A stretch of 64,000 bases of DNA, taken from positions 33,381,798-33,445,797 of the forward strand of contig OY747705.1 of assembly GCA_963556495.2 (NCBI GenBank), written 5' to 3'. The first letter of the stretch is position 1, and every line of letters starts with the position of its first letter. Below the pieces are notes generated by a model, which saw only the letters and a list, made by a program, of their open reading frames with translations, was not told the origin of the DNA and made no database searches. Below are positions 33,647 through 45,489 of this stretch, one piece after another. Origin of the DNA: Valencia hispanica. Its lineage: Eukaryota > Chordata > Actinopteri > Cyprinodontiformes > Valenciidae. A program made the position numbers and the translations under genes.

Positions 33647-34453
33647 TTAAAGTGGAACTGAACCCCATGAAAAAGCATAACATCGCCCTTAGACAACATT
33701 TGAAAGATTCTACAAAGTGGGCAGTGCCAGGAGGCACGGAGGGACGTGGCCAAGTGTGGAGAAAAAGCGGAGGGGGGAACGTGGGGGTGTGCTCAGGAGG
33801 ACAGTGACACCTCACTTAATCTGACACTGAAACATGGACAGTGATCGACGTTCATCTGTTTTGAACGTTAGCCTATGTTAGCATTACCACTCAGAGACTG
33901 GACTCCTCCCGTCTCCCTCTGCCTCAGCAGCGCCGGCCTCAGGGCGCTGAGTCAGTTTTGTCCGAGGCCGGTGCTGCTGGTCCTGCTGAAGCAGAGGGAG
34001 ACGGGAGGAGTCCAGTCTCTGAGTGGTAATGCTAACATAGACTAACATTCAAAACAATTTGGTAACAATGCTAACTAAGTGCTAATGTGGTAATAATGGT
34101 AACCTGAAAAACGCAATCCAACTCCTAACTCGCCACGGGGCGAGTGTGTCTGAGAGATAGTTTCACACCCAAACCCACAGGGCGTGTCTGTGAGATCATG
34201 CCTGTGACGTAAAGAGTGGAAAAGTTGTACCACTCTCAGCCAATCAAAAATTTTTAATGCAGTGGCCACACTTCAACCCTAAAAGAGCAGCACTAAGACG
34301 TTTTTGGACCAAAAAGTGTAGAATTAAACAAGTTTACACAAAATTGTAAAAAAATCCCAAAATCCCAAAAAACTGAAAGATTACATTGGTAAAGACCCAT
34401 TTATACAGTTTATAGGCAAAAAAAAGTTGTTTTGGGGTTTAGTTACACTTTAA
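33647..34453. mobile_element. MITE copy 1 with TTAA ends and internal palindrome
   Basis: Begins TTAAAGTGGAACTGAACCCC at 33647 and ends GGGGTTTAGTTACACTTTAA at 34453, inverted copies of each other. A second copy is at 42205-42860. Both start and end with TTAA, as expected if TTAA is the duplicated target (piggyBac-like), although the next bases are AGTG and not the CCC usual for piggyBac. Non-coding. It contains the hairpin described separately. An RTE LINE piece starts directly after it. Confidence 0.75.
33859..34054. repeat. Near-perfect 72-bp inverted repeat (hairpin)
   Basis: Arm 1 at about 33859-33930 and arm 2 at about 33983-34054 are reverse complements with only a few mismatches (key words CCACTCAGAGACTGGACTCC and GGAGTCCAGTCTCTGAGTGG). 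The 52-bp loop pairs further through GCCGGCCTC and GAGGCCGG. The related MITE at 42205 has arm 2 but not arm 1. Confidence 0.92.
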
Positions 34454-34454
34454 C

Positions 34455-35265
34455 CACAAATTATTTCAGCAAGTATGGTTTTAACATGAAAGTTGGATTC
34501 CACCAAGGCTGCCCTTTGTCACCAATTCTATTCATAACTTTTATGGACAGGATTTCTAGGGACAGCCAAGGTGTTGAGGGGATCCGTTTTGATGGCCTCA
34601 GAATCAGGTCTCTGCTTTTTGCTGATGATGGGGTCCTGTTGGCATCATTAGACCGTCATCTACAGCTTTCGCTGGAGCGGTTTGCACCCAAGTGTGAAGC
34701 GGCCGGGATGACACCTCCAAACCTGAGACCATGGTTTTGAGCCGGAAAAGGGTAGAGTGCTCTCTCCAGGTCGGGGACGAGGTCCTTCCCCAAGTGGCGG
34801 AGTTTAAGTATCTGGGGGTCTTGTTCACGAATGAGGGAAAATTGGAACAGGAGATTTATAGGAGGATTGGTGCGGTGTCTGCAGTGATGCAAGCGCTGTA
34901 CTGGTCTGTTGTGGTGCTGTCGTGGTGTTGTAGACCTGAGCCGAAAGGCAAAACTCTCGATTTTCCAGTCAATCTACGTTCCTACCCTCATCTATGGTCA
35001 CGAGCTCTGGGTAGATACCAAAAGAATGAGATCACAGATACAAGCGGCTGAAATGAGTTTCCTGTGCTCACCCTTAGAGATCCTCGTCCACATCGAGAGG
35101 AGCCAGTTTAGGGGGCTCAGGCATCTGGTCAGGAGGCCTCCTGGATGCCTCCCTGGTCAGGTGTTCTGGGCACCTCCACTGGGAGGAGACCCAGAGAAAG
35201 ACCCAGGACACGCTGGAGGGACGATGTTTCTAACCTTGGGATTCCCCACGGGAATCTGCATGGGA
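34455..35265 (+). pseudogene. RTE-clade (Rex3-like) reverse transcriptase fragment
   Basis: Plus-strand RT and downstream motifs: VGFHQGCPLSPILFITFMDR, SLLFADDGVLLASLDRHLQL (catalytic FADD), EFKYLGVLFTNEGKLEQEIY, SIYVPTLIYGHELWVDTKRM and a C-terminal segment ending near GGDPEKDPGHAGG or GRRPRERPRTRWRD in the adjacent frame. The pieces lie in three frames (shifts near 34708, 34910 and 35145). The motif set fits the RTE clade, which includes fish Rex3. It has neither a 5' endonuclease nor a proper 3' end; it starts flush against the MITE and stops at hAT-like MITE sequence. Confidence 0.82.
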
Positions 35266-35581
35266 AAAGTTCCAGAAAAAAATCAGTTATCACTCACAAT
35301 TTTCCCATATTACAGATGCCAATTCTGGAGCCAGTATCTAGCCCACAATCTCTCCCATTGCTCGCCAACCTTTCACCATAAATGCCATCCTTTTCTGTAA
35401 ACCACCTACAGTGCTTTCAGTCTGCCCCATTTTGGCTGTTGTGATCTTTCGCTGCCTGATATTCGCACTTACATTTTTTTGTTTCCCCCAGAATATTTTG
35501 AACTCCACTGGAAGCCATGCAGCTACCACTACATTGGTAGGCATGTGAGTGACGTCATTTTACCATACCGATCAGTCCATA

Positions 35582-37188
35582 CAGTGGCTTGCAAAAGTAT
35601 TCGGCCCCTTTGAACTTTTCCACATTTTGTCACATTACAGCCACAAACATGAATCAATTTCATTGGAATTCCGCGTGAAAGACCAATACAAAGTGGTGTA
35701 CACGTGAGAAGTGGAACGGAAATCAGACATGATTCCAAACATTTTTATACAAATGAATAACTGAAAAGTTGGGTGTGCGTAATTATTAAGCCCCCTTTGG
35801 TCTGAGTGCAGTCAGTTGCCCATAGACATTGCCTGATGAGTGCTAAGGACTAAATAGAGTGCACCTGTTTGTAATCCAATGTCAGCACAAATACAGCTGC
35901 CCTGTGACGGCCTCAAAGGTTGTCTAAGAGAATGGTGGGAACAAAAACACAATGAAGTCCAAAGAACACACCAGACAGGTCAGGGATAAAGTTATTGAGA
36001 AATTTAAAGCAGGCTTAGGCTACAAAAAGATTTCCCAAGCCTTGAACATCCCACGGAGCGCTGTTCAAGCGATCATTCAAAAATGGAAGGAGTATGGCAC
36101 AACTGTAAACCTACCAAGACAAGGCCGTCCACCTAAACTCACAGGCCGAACAAGGAGAGCGCTGATCAGAAATGCAGCCAAGAGGCCCGTGGTGACTCTG
36201 GACGAGCTGCAGAGATCTACAGCTCAGGTGGGGGAATCTGTCCATAGGACAACTATTAGTTGTGCACTGCACAAAGTTGGCCTTTATGGAAGAGTGGCAA
36301 GAAGAAAGCCATTGTTAAAAGAAAACCATAAGAAGTCCCGTTTGCAGTTTGCCACAAGCCATGTGGGGGACACAGCAAACATGTGGAAGAAGGTGCTCTG
36401 GTCAGATGAGACCAAAATTGAACTTTTTGGCCAAAATGCAAAACGCTATGTGTGGCGGAAAAAAAACACTGCACATCTCTCTGAACACACCATCCCCACT
36501 GTCAAATATGGTGGTGGCAGCATCATGCTCTGGGGGTGCTTCTCTTCAGCAGGGACAGGGAAGCCGGTCAGAGTTGATAGGAAGATGGATGGAGCCAAAT
36601 ACAGGGCAATCTTGGAAGAAAACCTCTTGGAGTCTGCAAAAGACTTGAGACTGGGGCGAAGGTTCACCTTCCAGCAGGACAACGACCCTAAACATAAAGC
36701 CAGGGCAACAATGGAATGGTTTAAAACAAAACATATCCATGTGTTAGAATGGCCCAGTCAAAGTCCAGATCTAAATCCAATCGAGAATCTGTGGCAATAT
36801 CTGAAAACTGCTGTTCACAAACACTGTCCATCTAATCTGACTGAGCTGGAGCTGTTTTGCAAAGAAGAATGGGCAAGAATTTCAGTCTCTAGATGTGCAA
36901 AGCTGGTAGAGACATACCCTAAAAGACTGGCAGCTGGAATTGCAGCAAAAGGTGGTTCTACAAAGTGTTGACTCAGGGGGCTGAATAATTACGCACACCC
37001 CACTTTTCAGTTATTTATTTGTAAAAAATGTTTGGAATCGTTTATGATTTTTGTTCCACTTCTCACGTGTACACCACTTTGTATTGGTCTTTCACGTGGA
37101 ATTCCAATAAAACTGATTCATGTTTGTGGCTGTAATGTGACAAAATGTGGAAAAGTTCAAGGGGGCCGAATACTTTTGCAAGCCACTG
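35582..37188 (+). mobile_element. Structurally complete Tc1-like transposon
   Basis: A 1607-bp element with TIRs of about 215 bp starting CAGTGGCTTGCAAAAGTATT at 35582 and ending CTTTTGCAAGCCACTG at 37188. TA flanks both sides (35580-35581 and 37189-37190). The TIRs agree at most positions by eye. One uninterrupted 339-codon transposase lies between them. Same family as the copy at 6994-14685. It has the only complete transposon structure in the window without an obvious inactivating lesion. Confidence 0.95.
35952..36971 (+). CDS. Tc1-like transposase, full length
   Basis: A 339-residue DNA transposase that would bind the TIRs in the nucleus, excise the element and reinsert it at TA. It starts MKSKEHTRQVRDKVIEKFKA. 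The first helix-turn-helix is about residues 10-47 (KISQALNIPRSAVQAIIQKW), followed by the GRPPKLTGRTRRALIR linker (58-73) and a second helix-turn-helix (about 80-110). The catalytic core has WSDET (D152), QQDNDPKHKA (D243) and SPDLNPIENLW (E278), giving DD34E spacing, plus the glycine-rich YGGGSIMLWGCF (186-197). It ends GGSTKC where its sister copy has GGSTKY. Length is normal for the family. The ATG lies about 370 bp inside the left TIR end. No frameshift or stop is visible; activity is not shown by sequence alone. Confidence 0.95.
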   Translation: MKSKEHTRQVRDKVIEKFKAGLGYKKISQALNIPRSAVQAIIQKWKEYGTTVNLPRQGRPPKLTGRTRRALIRNAAKRPVVTLDELQRSTAQVGESVHRTTISCALHKVGLYGRVARRKPLLKENHKKSRLQFATSHVGDTANMWKKVLWSDETKIELFGQNAKRYVWRKKNTAHLSEHTIPTVKYGGGSIMLWGCFSSAGTGKPVRVDRKMDGAKYRAILEENLLESAKDLRLGRRFTFQQDNDPKHKARATMEWFKTKHIHVLEWPSQSPDLNPIENLWQYLKTAVHKHCPSNLTELELFCKEEWARISVSRCAKLVETYPKRLAAGIAAKGGSTKC

Positions 37189-37350
37189 TAGGTGGGCGTG
37201 TTAGGTTGCTAAGGCCCATTTCGGAATGAGTCAGAGGTAGTCCAAAAAAAGGGGTCGGCTCGGCCCAGACAAAGGTAGTGGCAACGTGCTAAATATGGGC
37301 TGACTCGACTAGGGCTGGGCCGAGCCAACCCTAGTGGAAAAGGGGCATTT

Positions 37351-39109
37351 GTAACCTAACAAAAGAGCAGTTAAGAACAATTAATCACAATCTGCACAGT
37401 GTATAAATGTGTTTATGTGTGCTGCAGGTAAGGTAGGTGGTTGTGCAGGTGGGTCAGCATGAGTATGAGTGACTCAGAAGAAATATGGCACACTGTGGTT
37501 GAAGATGTGTCAGCATTTAAGATATAGTGTGGTAGCTATGGTGTCCAATTATTTATACAAACAGATTTCTCAGTTTGGATGAGCGCCTGGAATCTGTACT
37601 GGGAAATGTGTTGCTGTGAAAAATAAATAAATACAAATAAAAGTAATCAAAAGTCACAAAAAAGTTTTGTGTTTAAAATGCAATGATGTGTGTTTATCTC
37701 CTCTGTTTGACGAAAACAATCTATCTAAAGACAGAGAAATTAATAGAAATGCTGAGGCATAAAACATAGCTATTTTCCTGAGACAATAAAGCAATGTAAG
37801 CTTGTGCCGGTTGTAGGGGTAGTTATAAGCCTAAAGAGAGCTTTGTGCTAATATTTTGCCTCTCTGACAGTCTCTATGTTTTCAGATTAAATGGTCTTTT
37901 AATTCAACCAGTAATTTCCAGCAAGTCTGCAAAATCTTCTAATCCTTTGAGGGGAGAAATTGAGGTGACTTGGGGTTGATTTTTGCTTCCCAGCTGCTGC
38001 CAAGATTAAGAAAACAGAATTAAGACCCTAGCGTTGTTCATTAGTTTGTTGCCCACTTATAATGGGGAACATAATATTTAGATTATTTTTTGTTTTAATT
38101 TGTGGATCAAAAAAGTGCCGTTCAGAGCATGTGTTTATGACAGCGCTCTTGATGGGATTTTGTGATATTTGGGAGTGTGTACACATGTTTTTATAGACAG
38201 ACAACTTGAAAATAAAACTGATGTAGAGGACATGGAGTGAACTTCCCACCAATGGGAGAAAGATGGCAAGAGATCAGGAAAAATAGAACGAGTGAGTAGG
38301 AGGTGTGGACAGCTCACTATGAATCACTTGAAAGGAACGAAAGGGTTAGCTTGGCCCTGCAGGATCCATCACACCCATCTACAAGACACAAAACCCCTCT
38401 GAGGACTGGTGTTGGCCTCCTTCACTTTTAAATCTAGCCAGCATCAGAGAACACAGCCAACCCAGGAGGCTCTCTTGGAAAACAGAGCCCAGATCAATCA
38501 GTCTTTTGCTCCCCTGCACCTTCTGAACAACAAAAGAAGAATATCAGAACAATAGATTTAAGATCACATCGGAAGTTAGCAAGTATTTACTTCAATAAAT
38601 AAAAAAACACATGGAGACAGATCAGACATGTAAACCCAAAGAAAACACTCCATATATATATATATACTCTACATGTTTCTTTCAACTTCTGGTGAAATGC
38701 CTTTTCAAACAGGTTACAATACATGCCATTAGCCTAAAGATACTTCAAATATATATTTTATTAAATTTAGATCAATCAAGTTATAACTTGGAAATTTTGG
38801 AAGCTTTTCAAAGCTCTGAGACCTCTGTTGCAATTTTTTTTCAAAGAAAGGCTAGTTGTCATGGTAGACACTAGTGCCAAGTACCAGTAACCATATGATT
38901 TAACTTACCAGCCTGGCATACAATAATAGCCATCTTGTTAAGCACACCTTGCCACCTTGAACCTGCTTTTACCTTCAGAACGGGTTTATTTCTTCATGGT
39001 ACTGACTAAATCAGATGTTTAAACACATTTCTCATAGAATTTGATTCACATTAATATGGCACCATCACACAGTTGTTGCAGATATGTCAGCCACACATCA
39101 TGGACTAAG
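37351..39109. other. No gene seen
   Basis: About 1.75 kb of non-coding DNA; a short (TA)n at 38655-38667. Nothing else recognised. Confidence 0.45.
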
Positions 39110-39590
39110 ATCCGGTTACTTCAGAGGCCACTGGAGTACACTAAACTCAGTCGGTCCTCTGACGTCCACTGGGATCGGGTTGGCACATATTTAGTGCATT
39201 TCCCATGTCTTTGTCTGGGCTGGCCGACCCCTTTTTGTCAGACTACCTTTGTCTCAGTATGAAGCTGGCCGAGGTGACCCAACACGCACACCTATGGATT
39301 GATTGGTTCGGTAAAGTGATGTACCTCTCACTAAAATCTGCGTAGTGGTAGCCACTGATTGGCCTGGCGTTGTGAATGTGAATTGATGGAGAAATGGGAT
39401 AGAGAGTGTTCTAAATACTGGCTCCAGCATCAGCATCTGTAATGTTGGAAAACGGTGGGTGATGACTGATTTTTACTGAAACTTTGCTACGCTGAGCCTG
39501 CCCATGTCCTTGCCTACTCACGCGTTCCTGAGATGGCAATAGAAACACAACCAGACCGGGCTAGGCCGATCCTAATGAAAAAGGGGCATT
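39110..39590 (-). repeat. hAT-like MITE, second copy
   Basis: The reverse complement of the composite 35270-37350 repeat: GCTCCAGCATCAGCATCTGT near 39422 pairs with the block near 35318, and GGCCGACCCCTTTTTGTCAG near 39222 with the one near 37230. The end near 39580 reads AATGAAAAAGGGGCATT. The opposite terminus is poorly preserved. Non-coding. Confidence 0.65.
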
Positions 39591-39599
39591 ATTTGTTCC

Positions 39600-40685
39600 A
39601 AACTTCTTTTCGAATGCTCATTCTCGTCCTTAGTGCTACATGACAGTCAGCTAGGAAGTTTTGGGTGCCGCTTTTGCAAAGTAAGTGGGAACAGGCTGTT
39701 CACGTTTTCTTCAGCCTGTGTCACCGTTTAATAACTCCTTCCAATAAGGGATGTAGTTCATTTTGCCTGATAAATGCTCTCTAGTAGCTTTAAAATAAGA
39801 ATACTGACTGACCGTTCTGGCTCGGTTTGTTTGGTGGTATGTAAGCAGTCTTGCTTCTCTAGTAAAACAGTTTGCTGCAAAACCATTAAAGTTTTTTTTT
39901 CTTTGCACAGAGTAAGACATAGGTGTTCTGCTTGTGCATCAGTTGTGAAAAAGATTCTCTACAATGAACTGCGGATAGATAGTAGAGAAGAGAACGTTGG
40001 GAAAAGTAGTCATAGGTCTTGGTTGGCTGCATGCAGCAGCCTTATAAATCAGAAGCTGTATAAACTGTGTTTACATAAAAACACACAGAGAGACGTCTGT
40101 TAGCCTCCTGGATCAGAAACAGGCCATAAGACATTTAGCCTGTGTTACTTGGGGCTGCTTGTGTGCGTCTTTACTTGTTTGTAGTATTAAAAAAAAATTC
40201 TTCAAGGATCATTAAATCTGAGCTTGGTTACTCATATGAACAGTCTGCATCTGTTAACCAATGTACATGATGATGTGAGTACAGCTGCAGAGAAATTTGT
40301 TGGTACCTTTCCACAATTAACAAAAAGGGACACCTGAAATCAATTGAAACTAAAACATGTTTAACTGTATCTTTAGTTTACTCAAGTTTTAAAACAAATC
40401 TAGCTTTGCATTCGACTACAGACAAAAAAAAGGTTATCTAATGTAAGATTTTGAGGCACCACTTTCTGAGCAGTCACTGCAGACAAGTGATCTCACAATA
40501 CTTCACAATGAGATATGTGCATACCAAAATCAGCTTGGTCCACAATTCCTGAGCAAACTGCTCAAGCTTTCAACTGTTTGAAGGTCTGACACTTTCACAA
40601 CGCAATTTTCCAATGTTTCCACAGACGGTTGATATGCTCAAAAGAGTATTGGCCAATGTTTTTCTTTTTCTCAACATTTCTGACT
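39600..40685. other. No gene seen
   Basis: Non-coding; nothing recognised. Confidence 0.45.
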
Positions 40686-41530
40686 TTTTTAAAGGGGACA
40701 TATCATGAAAATTCAACCTTTTTAGTCCTTAAATACTTTGTGTGGTGAATTTAGAGTGTCTAAGAGTGCAAAAAGCTTACATTTGTCACTCAATGTGTTG
40801 TGGGGATAATTTTGTAAAATGTTTTGGGTCATATTCTTTAAGCCGTTCAGTTTTCTCTATCTATTACGTGTTTTGAACTATTACATCACAGTACTTGCAG
40901 TGGAACTGCCAAACTTGGTAATTGATTTCCATGAATCCGCCATCTTTATTTCTCGCTGTGAGTTTGTAGTCCAAGTTTAGGTTTGCTGAAAGTACAAGTG
41001 TCAAAATGTTCTGTTGTTGGGTGTATTAACCCGCACATTTTTAAATAAAATACATAGATGTATACAATGAATGTGTTAAGTAATCATTTCAAAGACATAG
41101 GCTGCTGGTATGGATGGAGATATCAAGGTAAATACAGTAATAATGCACCATTGCGAGACATTTATTAGAAGGCCCGGTACGTCAGGTTCATCGTCTTCAT
41201 TTCCCTTACATTCAGGGTCAGACTCTGGCTCGAACATGTATGGCTGGATGGACAACTCTTCCGACAAAAAAAAAAAAAGACAAATAAAGGTTTTTTTCAG
41301 TGCTAGGTTGCCAGTTCTCTATCAAACTACTAAAATGGCTGAATGGGGTGAAGTGGAAGGTTCAGCGACGTGGGGGGGGGGCATGGTATGCAGCACGTCC
41401 TACACATTTAAAGGGACCGCATCAAAACAAGTCATTCTGCAAACCCTATTCAGACACCTCTGAACAGGGGTAGAAGATGAGCCTATAGAACTACTATAAT
41501 AAAAAATTCCGACCTAATAACTGCAGTAAC
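40686..41530. repeat. Possible MITE, left end TTTAAAGGGGACATATCATG
   Basis: The 20-mer at about 40690 resembles the end of a common fish non-coding element. The matching inverted end (expected near GATATGTCCCCTTTAA) is not seen; the region is cut off by the Tc1 fragment at 41536. A poly(A)-like run (41266-41278) and a G run (41371-41379) lie inside. Assigned from motif memory only. Confidence 0.4.
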
Positions 41531-41535
41531 ACTAT

Positions 41536-42195
41536 ATACACTCAACAAAAATATAAACGCAACACCTTTGTTTCTGCTCCCATTTTTCATGAGATGGACT
41601 TAAAGATCTAAAATTCATTCCAGATACACAATATTACCATTTCTCTCAAACATTGTTCACAAATCAGTCTAAATGTGTGATAGTGAGCACATCTGCTTTG
41701 CTGAGATAATCCATCCCACCTCACAGGTGTGCCACATCAAGATGCTGATCTGACATCATGATTAGTGCACAGGTGTACCTTATACTGCCCAAAATAAAAG
41801 GCCACCATTCAGGTTACTTATTTTTGCTGTAGGTATGGTGTTCTTTTCTATGACAGCTTCATTTCTCCTTTTGTAAACATAGACCTGACGTGACTAGCCA
41901 AAAAAGCTCCAGTTTTGTCTGATCAATCCAAGGAATATTCTCCAAGAAACACTCATTAGGACTTGTCAACATGCATTTTGCTGAATTCTGTTTAGATTTA
42001 TTTCATTTTCTGATATAAGTGGAGCTCTCCTCGGTTTTCTTCCATGGTTGCCAATATTATTCCAAATGCAACGGGTGGTGTGATCAGAAAGTGACATTAG
42101 AGCTTGAATCTTTTAGGAGAACTTGGTTGGTTCATTTTTTACTATATCTTTCAGCTTGTTACTTCATGTTTTCCATGCTTAGCAACTCTGATTCA
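41536..42195 (-). pseudogene. Tc1-like relic: one end plus degraded transposase
   Basis: The terminus is CACTCAACAAAAATATAAAC, starting about 41540; it closely matches the fragment at 9603-9874 (reverse complement) up to about 41812. Beyond it, 41820-42195 contains minus-strand traces typical of the middle of Tc1 transposases (AAAAAGCTCCAGTTTTGTCT and TTGTCAACATGCATTTTGCT on the plus strand), but without an open frame. The right end is missing; the TTAA MITE begins at 42205. Confidence 0.65.
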
Positions 42196-42204
42196 ACAAG
42201 ATAT

Positions 42205-42860
42205 TTAATGTGTAACTGAACCCCATTAAAAATCATAACCCCGCCCCCAGACAACATTTGAAAATTCTACAAAGTGCGCAGTGCCAGGAAGAATGGAGGG
42301 GTATGGCCAAGTGTGGAGGATGAGCGGAGGGGGGAACGTGAGGATGGGTTCAGGAAGACAGTGACACCTCGCTGCCCGAGGCCGCAGAGGGAGAAAGGAT
42401 GGGTCCAGTCTCTGAGTGGTAATGCTAACATAGGATAACGTTCAAAACAGTATGTTAGCTATGCTAACTAAGTGCTAATGTGATAACAATGGTAACCTGA
42501 AAAACGCAATCCAACTCCAAACTCGCCATGGGCCAGGCATGTCTGATAGTTTTATACCCAAACCCACAGGGCGTGTCTGTGAGACCATGTCTGTGACACA
42601 GTCTATGCCTGTGACGTAAAGATGTACCGCTGTCCATCAATCACAAAATTCAAATGCAGTAGCAGTTCAACCCAAAGAGGGCAGCCATACAGTCTATGAT
42701 GGCAGCACTAAGACGTTTTTAGACCAATAAGTGTAGAATTAAACAAGTTTACACGAAAATGTAAAACAAATCCCAGAAACTGAAAGATTGCATTGGTAAA
42801 TACCCATTTATACAGTTTATAGGCAAAAATAAGTTGTTTTGGGGTTTAGTTACTCTTTAA
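42205..42860. mobile_element. MITE copy 2 with TTAA ends
   Basis: Starts TTAATGTGTAACTGAACCCC and ends GGGGTTTAGTTACTCTTTAA. Internal sequence follows MITE copy 1 (33647-34453) in the same orientation, for example ACCTGAAAAACGCAATCCAA and TACCCATTTATACAGTTTAT. It is about 150 bp shorter, mainly because the first hairpin arm and loop are absent. Confidence 0.8.
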
Positions 42861-45485
42861 GACTTCTCTGTCATCCTTACACAACAACAACAATAAGAAT
42901 GTTTTGAGGCAATTGAGGGGAGTATATCATGTAGCCTATTTCTTATTTCCTAAGGGAGTGATCAAATAGGTTCTGGATCTAATTAGCGGATGGGTCAAAA
43001 ACACATGTTTGGTAAGTGAAATAGTAAATGGGACATGTGGATCTGAGCAGGATGATGTAATTGTCAAGTTCAAGATGACTATGTGCAGTGAAACTGAACG
43101 TTTTGTGCTAGTTCAAACAACAAAACAATTCTTTCATGTTTTCCCTTTGTCAATGTGTTTGACACACATATGAAAGTATACATTTGGTCCTCTGAGAGAT
43201 TTTTTTACTGGTCCATACTCAAACCAGACAATGGGTTTGGACACATTATTGCTTTAATCCTTTTCATCTTGAAAGCTATTTTTGATACTTGCTTTATTTT
43301 AAAAGTCTTCTTTGTTATTACTTCTCCCGTTATCTTTCACTGTGGAGATAACCCTTAGCAATGAGTTTAATCCTTAAACTCTCATTATGTGGTTAATAAA
43401 AAAAAAAAAAAAACAGTGGGTGTTTCTTAGCTTTAAGAAAGTGATACCACTCTGTGTTTGGTACTTCTGGATGTGACCTCATACCCTCAGAAGTGCTAGG
43501 GAGATTGGTGCTATTAAAAAGTGTGCCATCAAGACATGTCAGACGTTTTGCAGTAGTCATGCAAACTGACATCACTGGTAGGTTTTAGTTGGTAAACTAC
43601 TTAGTATGAGACAGGACATAAGCCTGAGAAAAACTTTGTAGAACTGTGCCAGCGAATCATTAGAATATTATCCATTTACTCCCTTTGCTATTACAATAGC
43701 ACCTCACATGACAAGAAAACAAAATTTCACCTTGTAAAATACTATGTTATACATGTTGCTTACAAAGGGCATTCCCCTTATGACTTGTGTTCAGTAAATT
43801 GGATCTTGTAAACAACCTTTGTCTCCTGTAATCAGGAATAAAACCAAGGTAAGCCACGGATGGCAGCATTGACAGCTGATACGCCTCTTTCGGATATTCT
43901 CCTGCTAAAGGGTGAGTTTTAATCATTAGCCATTGACTTCCACTTGTTGGCCACAAATTATATCTAGTCAAATTCACTGGATATCTTGGTTAAACTAAAA
44001 CCCAAGCGCTTTCTGGACTTGTTGTTCTGTATCTGTGAATAACAATTTAGTCTAAAATAAAAAAATGTTTATTGAAGTAATTAGTCTGGCTGAAGCCTAA
44101 TGTGCAAAGATGCAGAATGAATTTGGTTTATGCGCCTATTGTGGGGAAGTAACAAGAGAATGAAAAATGAACATATTTACACAATGCATTCATGTCTGAG
44201 GACAGTACCAGCTCTTTGTATTGTTCATGAATACCAGAGTCCTTTTAGTTTTCAAACACTCAGAGTTGTTGTTCATTTACTCAGAAGTGGCATAGGTACC
44301 TCACATGTTTGATCAATGCAGTGCATATGTCGGTATTTCTGTTTCAATTGTCAGTTTTAGAGAAACAATAATGGATTACTAAGAGGCAAATAAACTTTGA
44401 ATAATTTTGCGAAGGCAGCTGTTTCCATCCACCATAAATTCCGTTAGCAGTTGCATGATATTTAACCACACTGTTATCACAAAGCTCCCCTTGCTTTAAA
44501 CATAAAACATATAGTTGCTCTTGCTCGAGTTTGTGTTCTTTAAGTCAGACCCTAGTGGATATGAAAGAATGTGAAACTTTGCACAATCTCAGCTGTTTCT
44601 TGTGCTGCATGTATGAAGTTCTGAGATTTAAAAATCACTGGATATGATGTAAATCATTTCAGATAAGCTAATAGGGCTCACTGACATGGGACATTTTCAT
44701 TGCAAAATGTTTGCTTGTTTACCCTTTGCCCCATTTTATGATAGATATATAGCTCAATGACAGCATTGTTTCTAATCTGTTTTCTTTCACCAGGTGCAGT
44801 GAGCCAATATAAACAAATAATGCCTGTTTGCTGTGAAGAACATTTGGACCAAGACTCTCTTAGTGAGCCAAACATTTCTTAAAAAGCCTAGGAACAGGAC
44901 TTAGAGACAAAGACAATCTCTACCGTCTTTGTCATGGAGGCGTTGGGGATCAGTCAGATTGTTATTAAACTGCTGAAAACATGTTTGCTGTTCTGAGAGC
45001 AGCTGCAGGTAATTTTATAACCCTTCTGTTGTTTCAGTTAAACAATAACATACAATAATCTTTTACAGTTATCTAAGTGTTGAGTATGTATTTATATTCC
45101 AGAAAGAGAAACTACTTCCTGTATTTTATTCAGGTAGAGAATGTCAAACTATTCTAAATTTTTTGCTCAGTCAAAAGAGGCATATATCCTAATTTTTTAC
45201 AACTTTTCATGTTTAATTGTGCATAGGCTGCATTTCCTTGACTGACATAGAAGTATGTGAAAAAAGTGTGAAAAGAAAACGTTGAGTACATAGCAGCCAA
45301 CAATTAATCTGTAAGTTGCCAAAGACACCAAACTCAGACTTTAATGCTTAATACAATGACCACTTAAGAAAAATGTAGTGATAGAAGATTCTCTAAGTCG
45401 AATTTTAAGTTAATCAAGGTAGGATTTATATGACGATTTATTAATGGAGAGCATAAACTGAAAAATGTCTGACAGTAGTAGTTTG
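42861..45485. other. No gene seen
   Basis: About 2.6 kb of non-coding DNA with an A run at 43398-43413. Nothing else recognised. Confidence 0.45.
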
Positions 45486-45489
45486 GAAA

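Larger units (their letters stand above)
35270..37350 (+). mobile_element. hAT-like MITE, 5' truncated, hosting the intact Tc1
   Basis: Sequence left of the Tc1 (35276-35580; words ACAGATGCCAATTCTGGAGC and AGCTACCACTAC) and right of it (37190-37350; GGGGTCGGCTCGGCCCAGAC and CCTAGTGGAAAAGGGGCATT) together match, in reverse complement and in order, the repeat at 39110-39590. Removing the Tc1 restores one block. The terminal TAGTGGAAAAGGGGCA resembles a fish hAT family end. The left terminus is missing, replaced by the RTE fragment. Confidence 0.7.
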
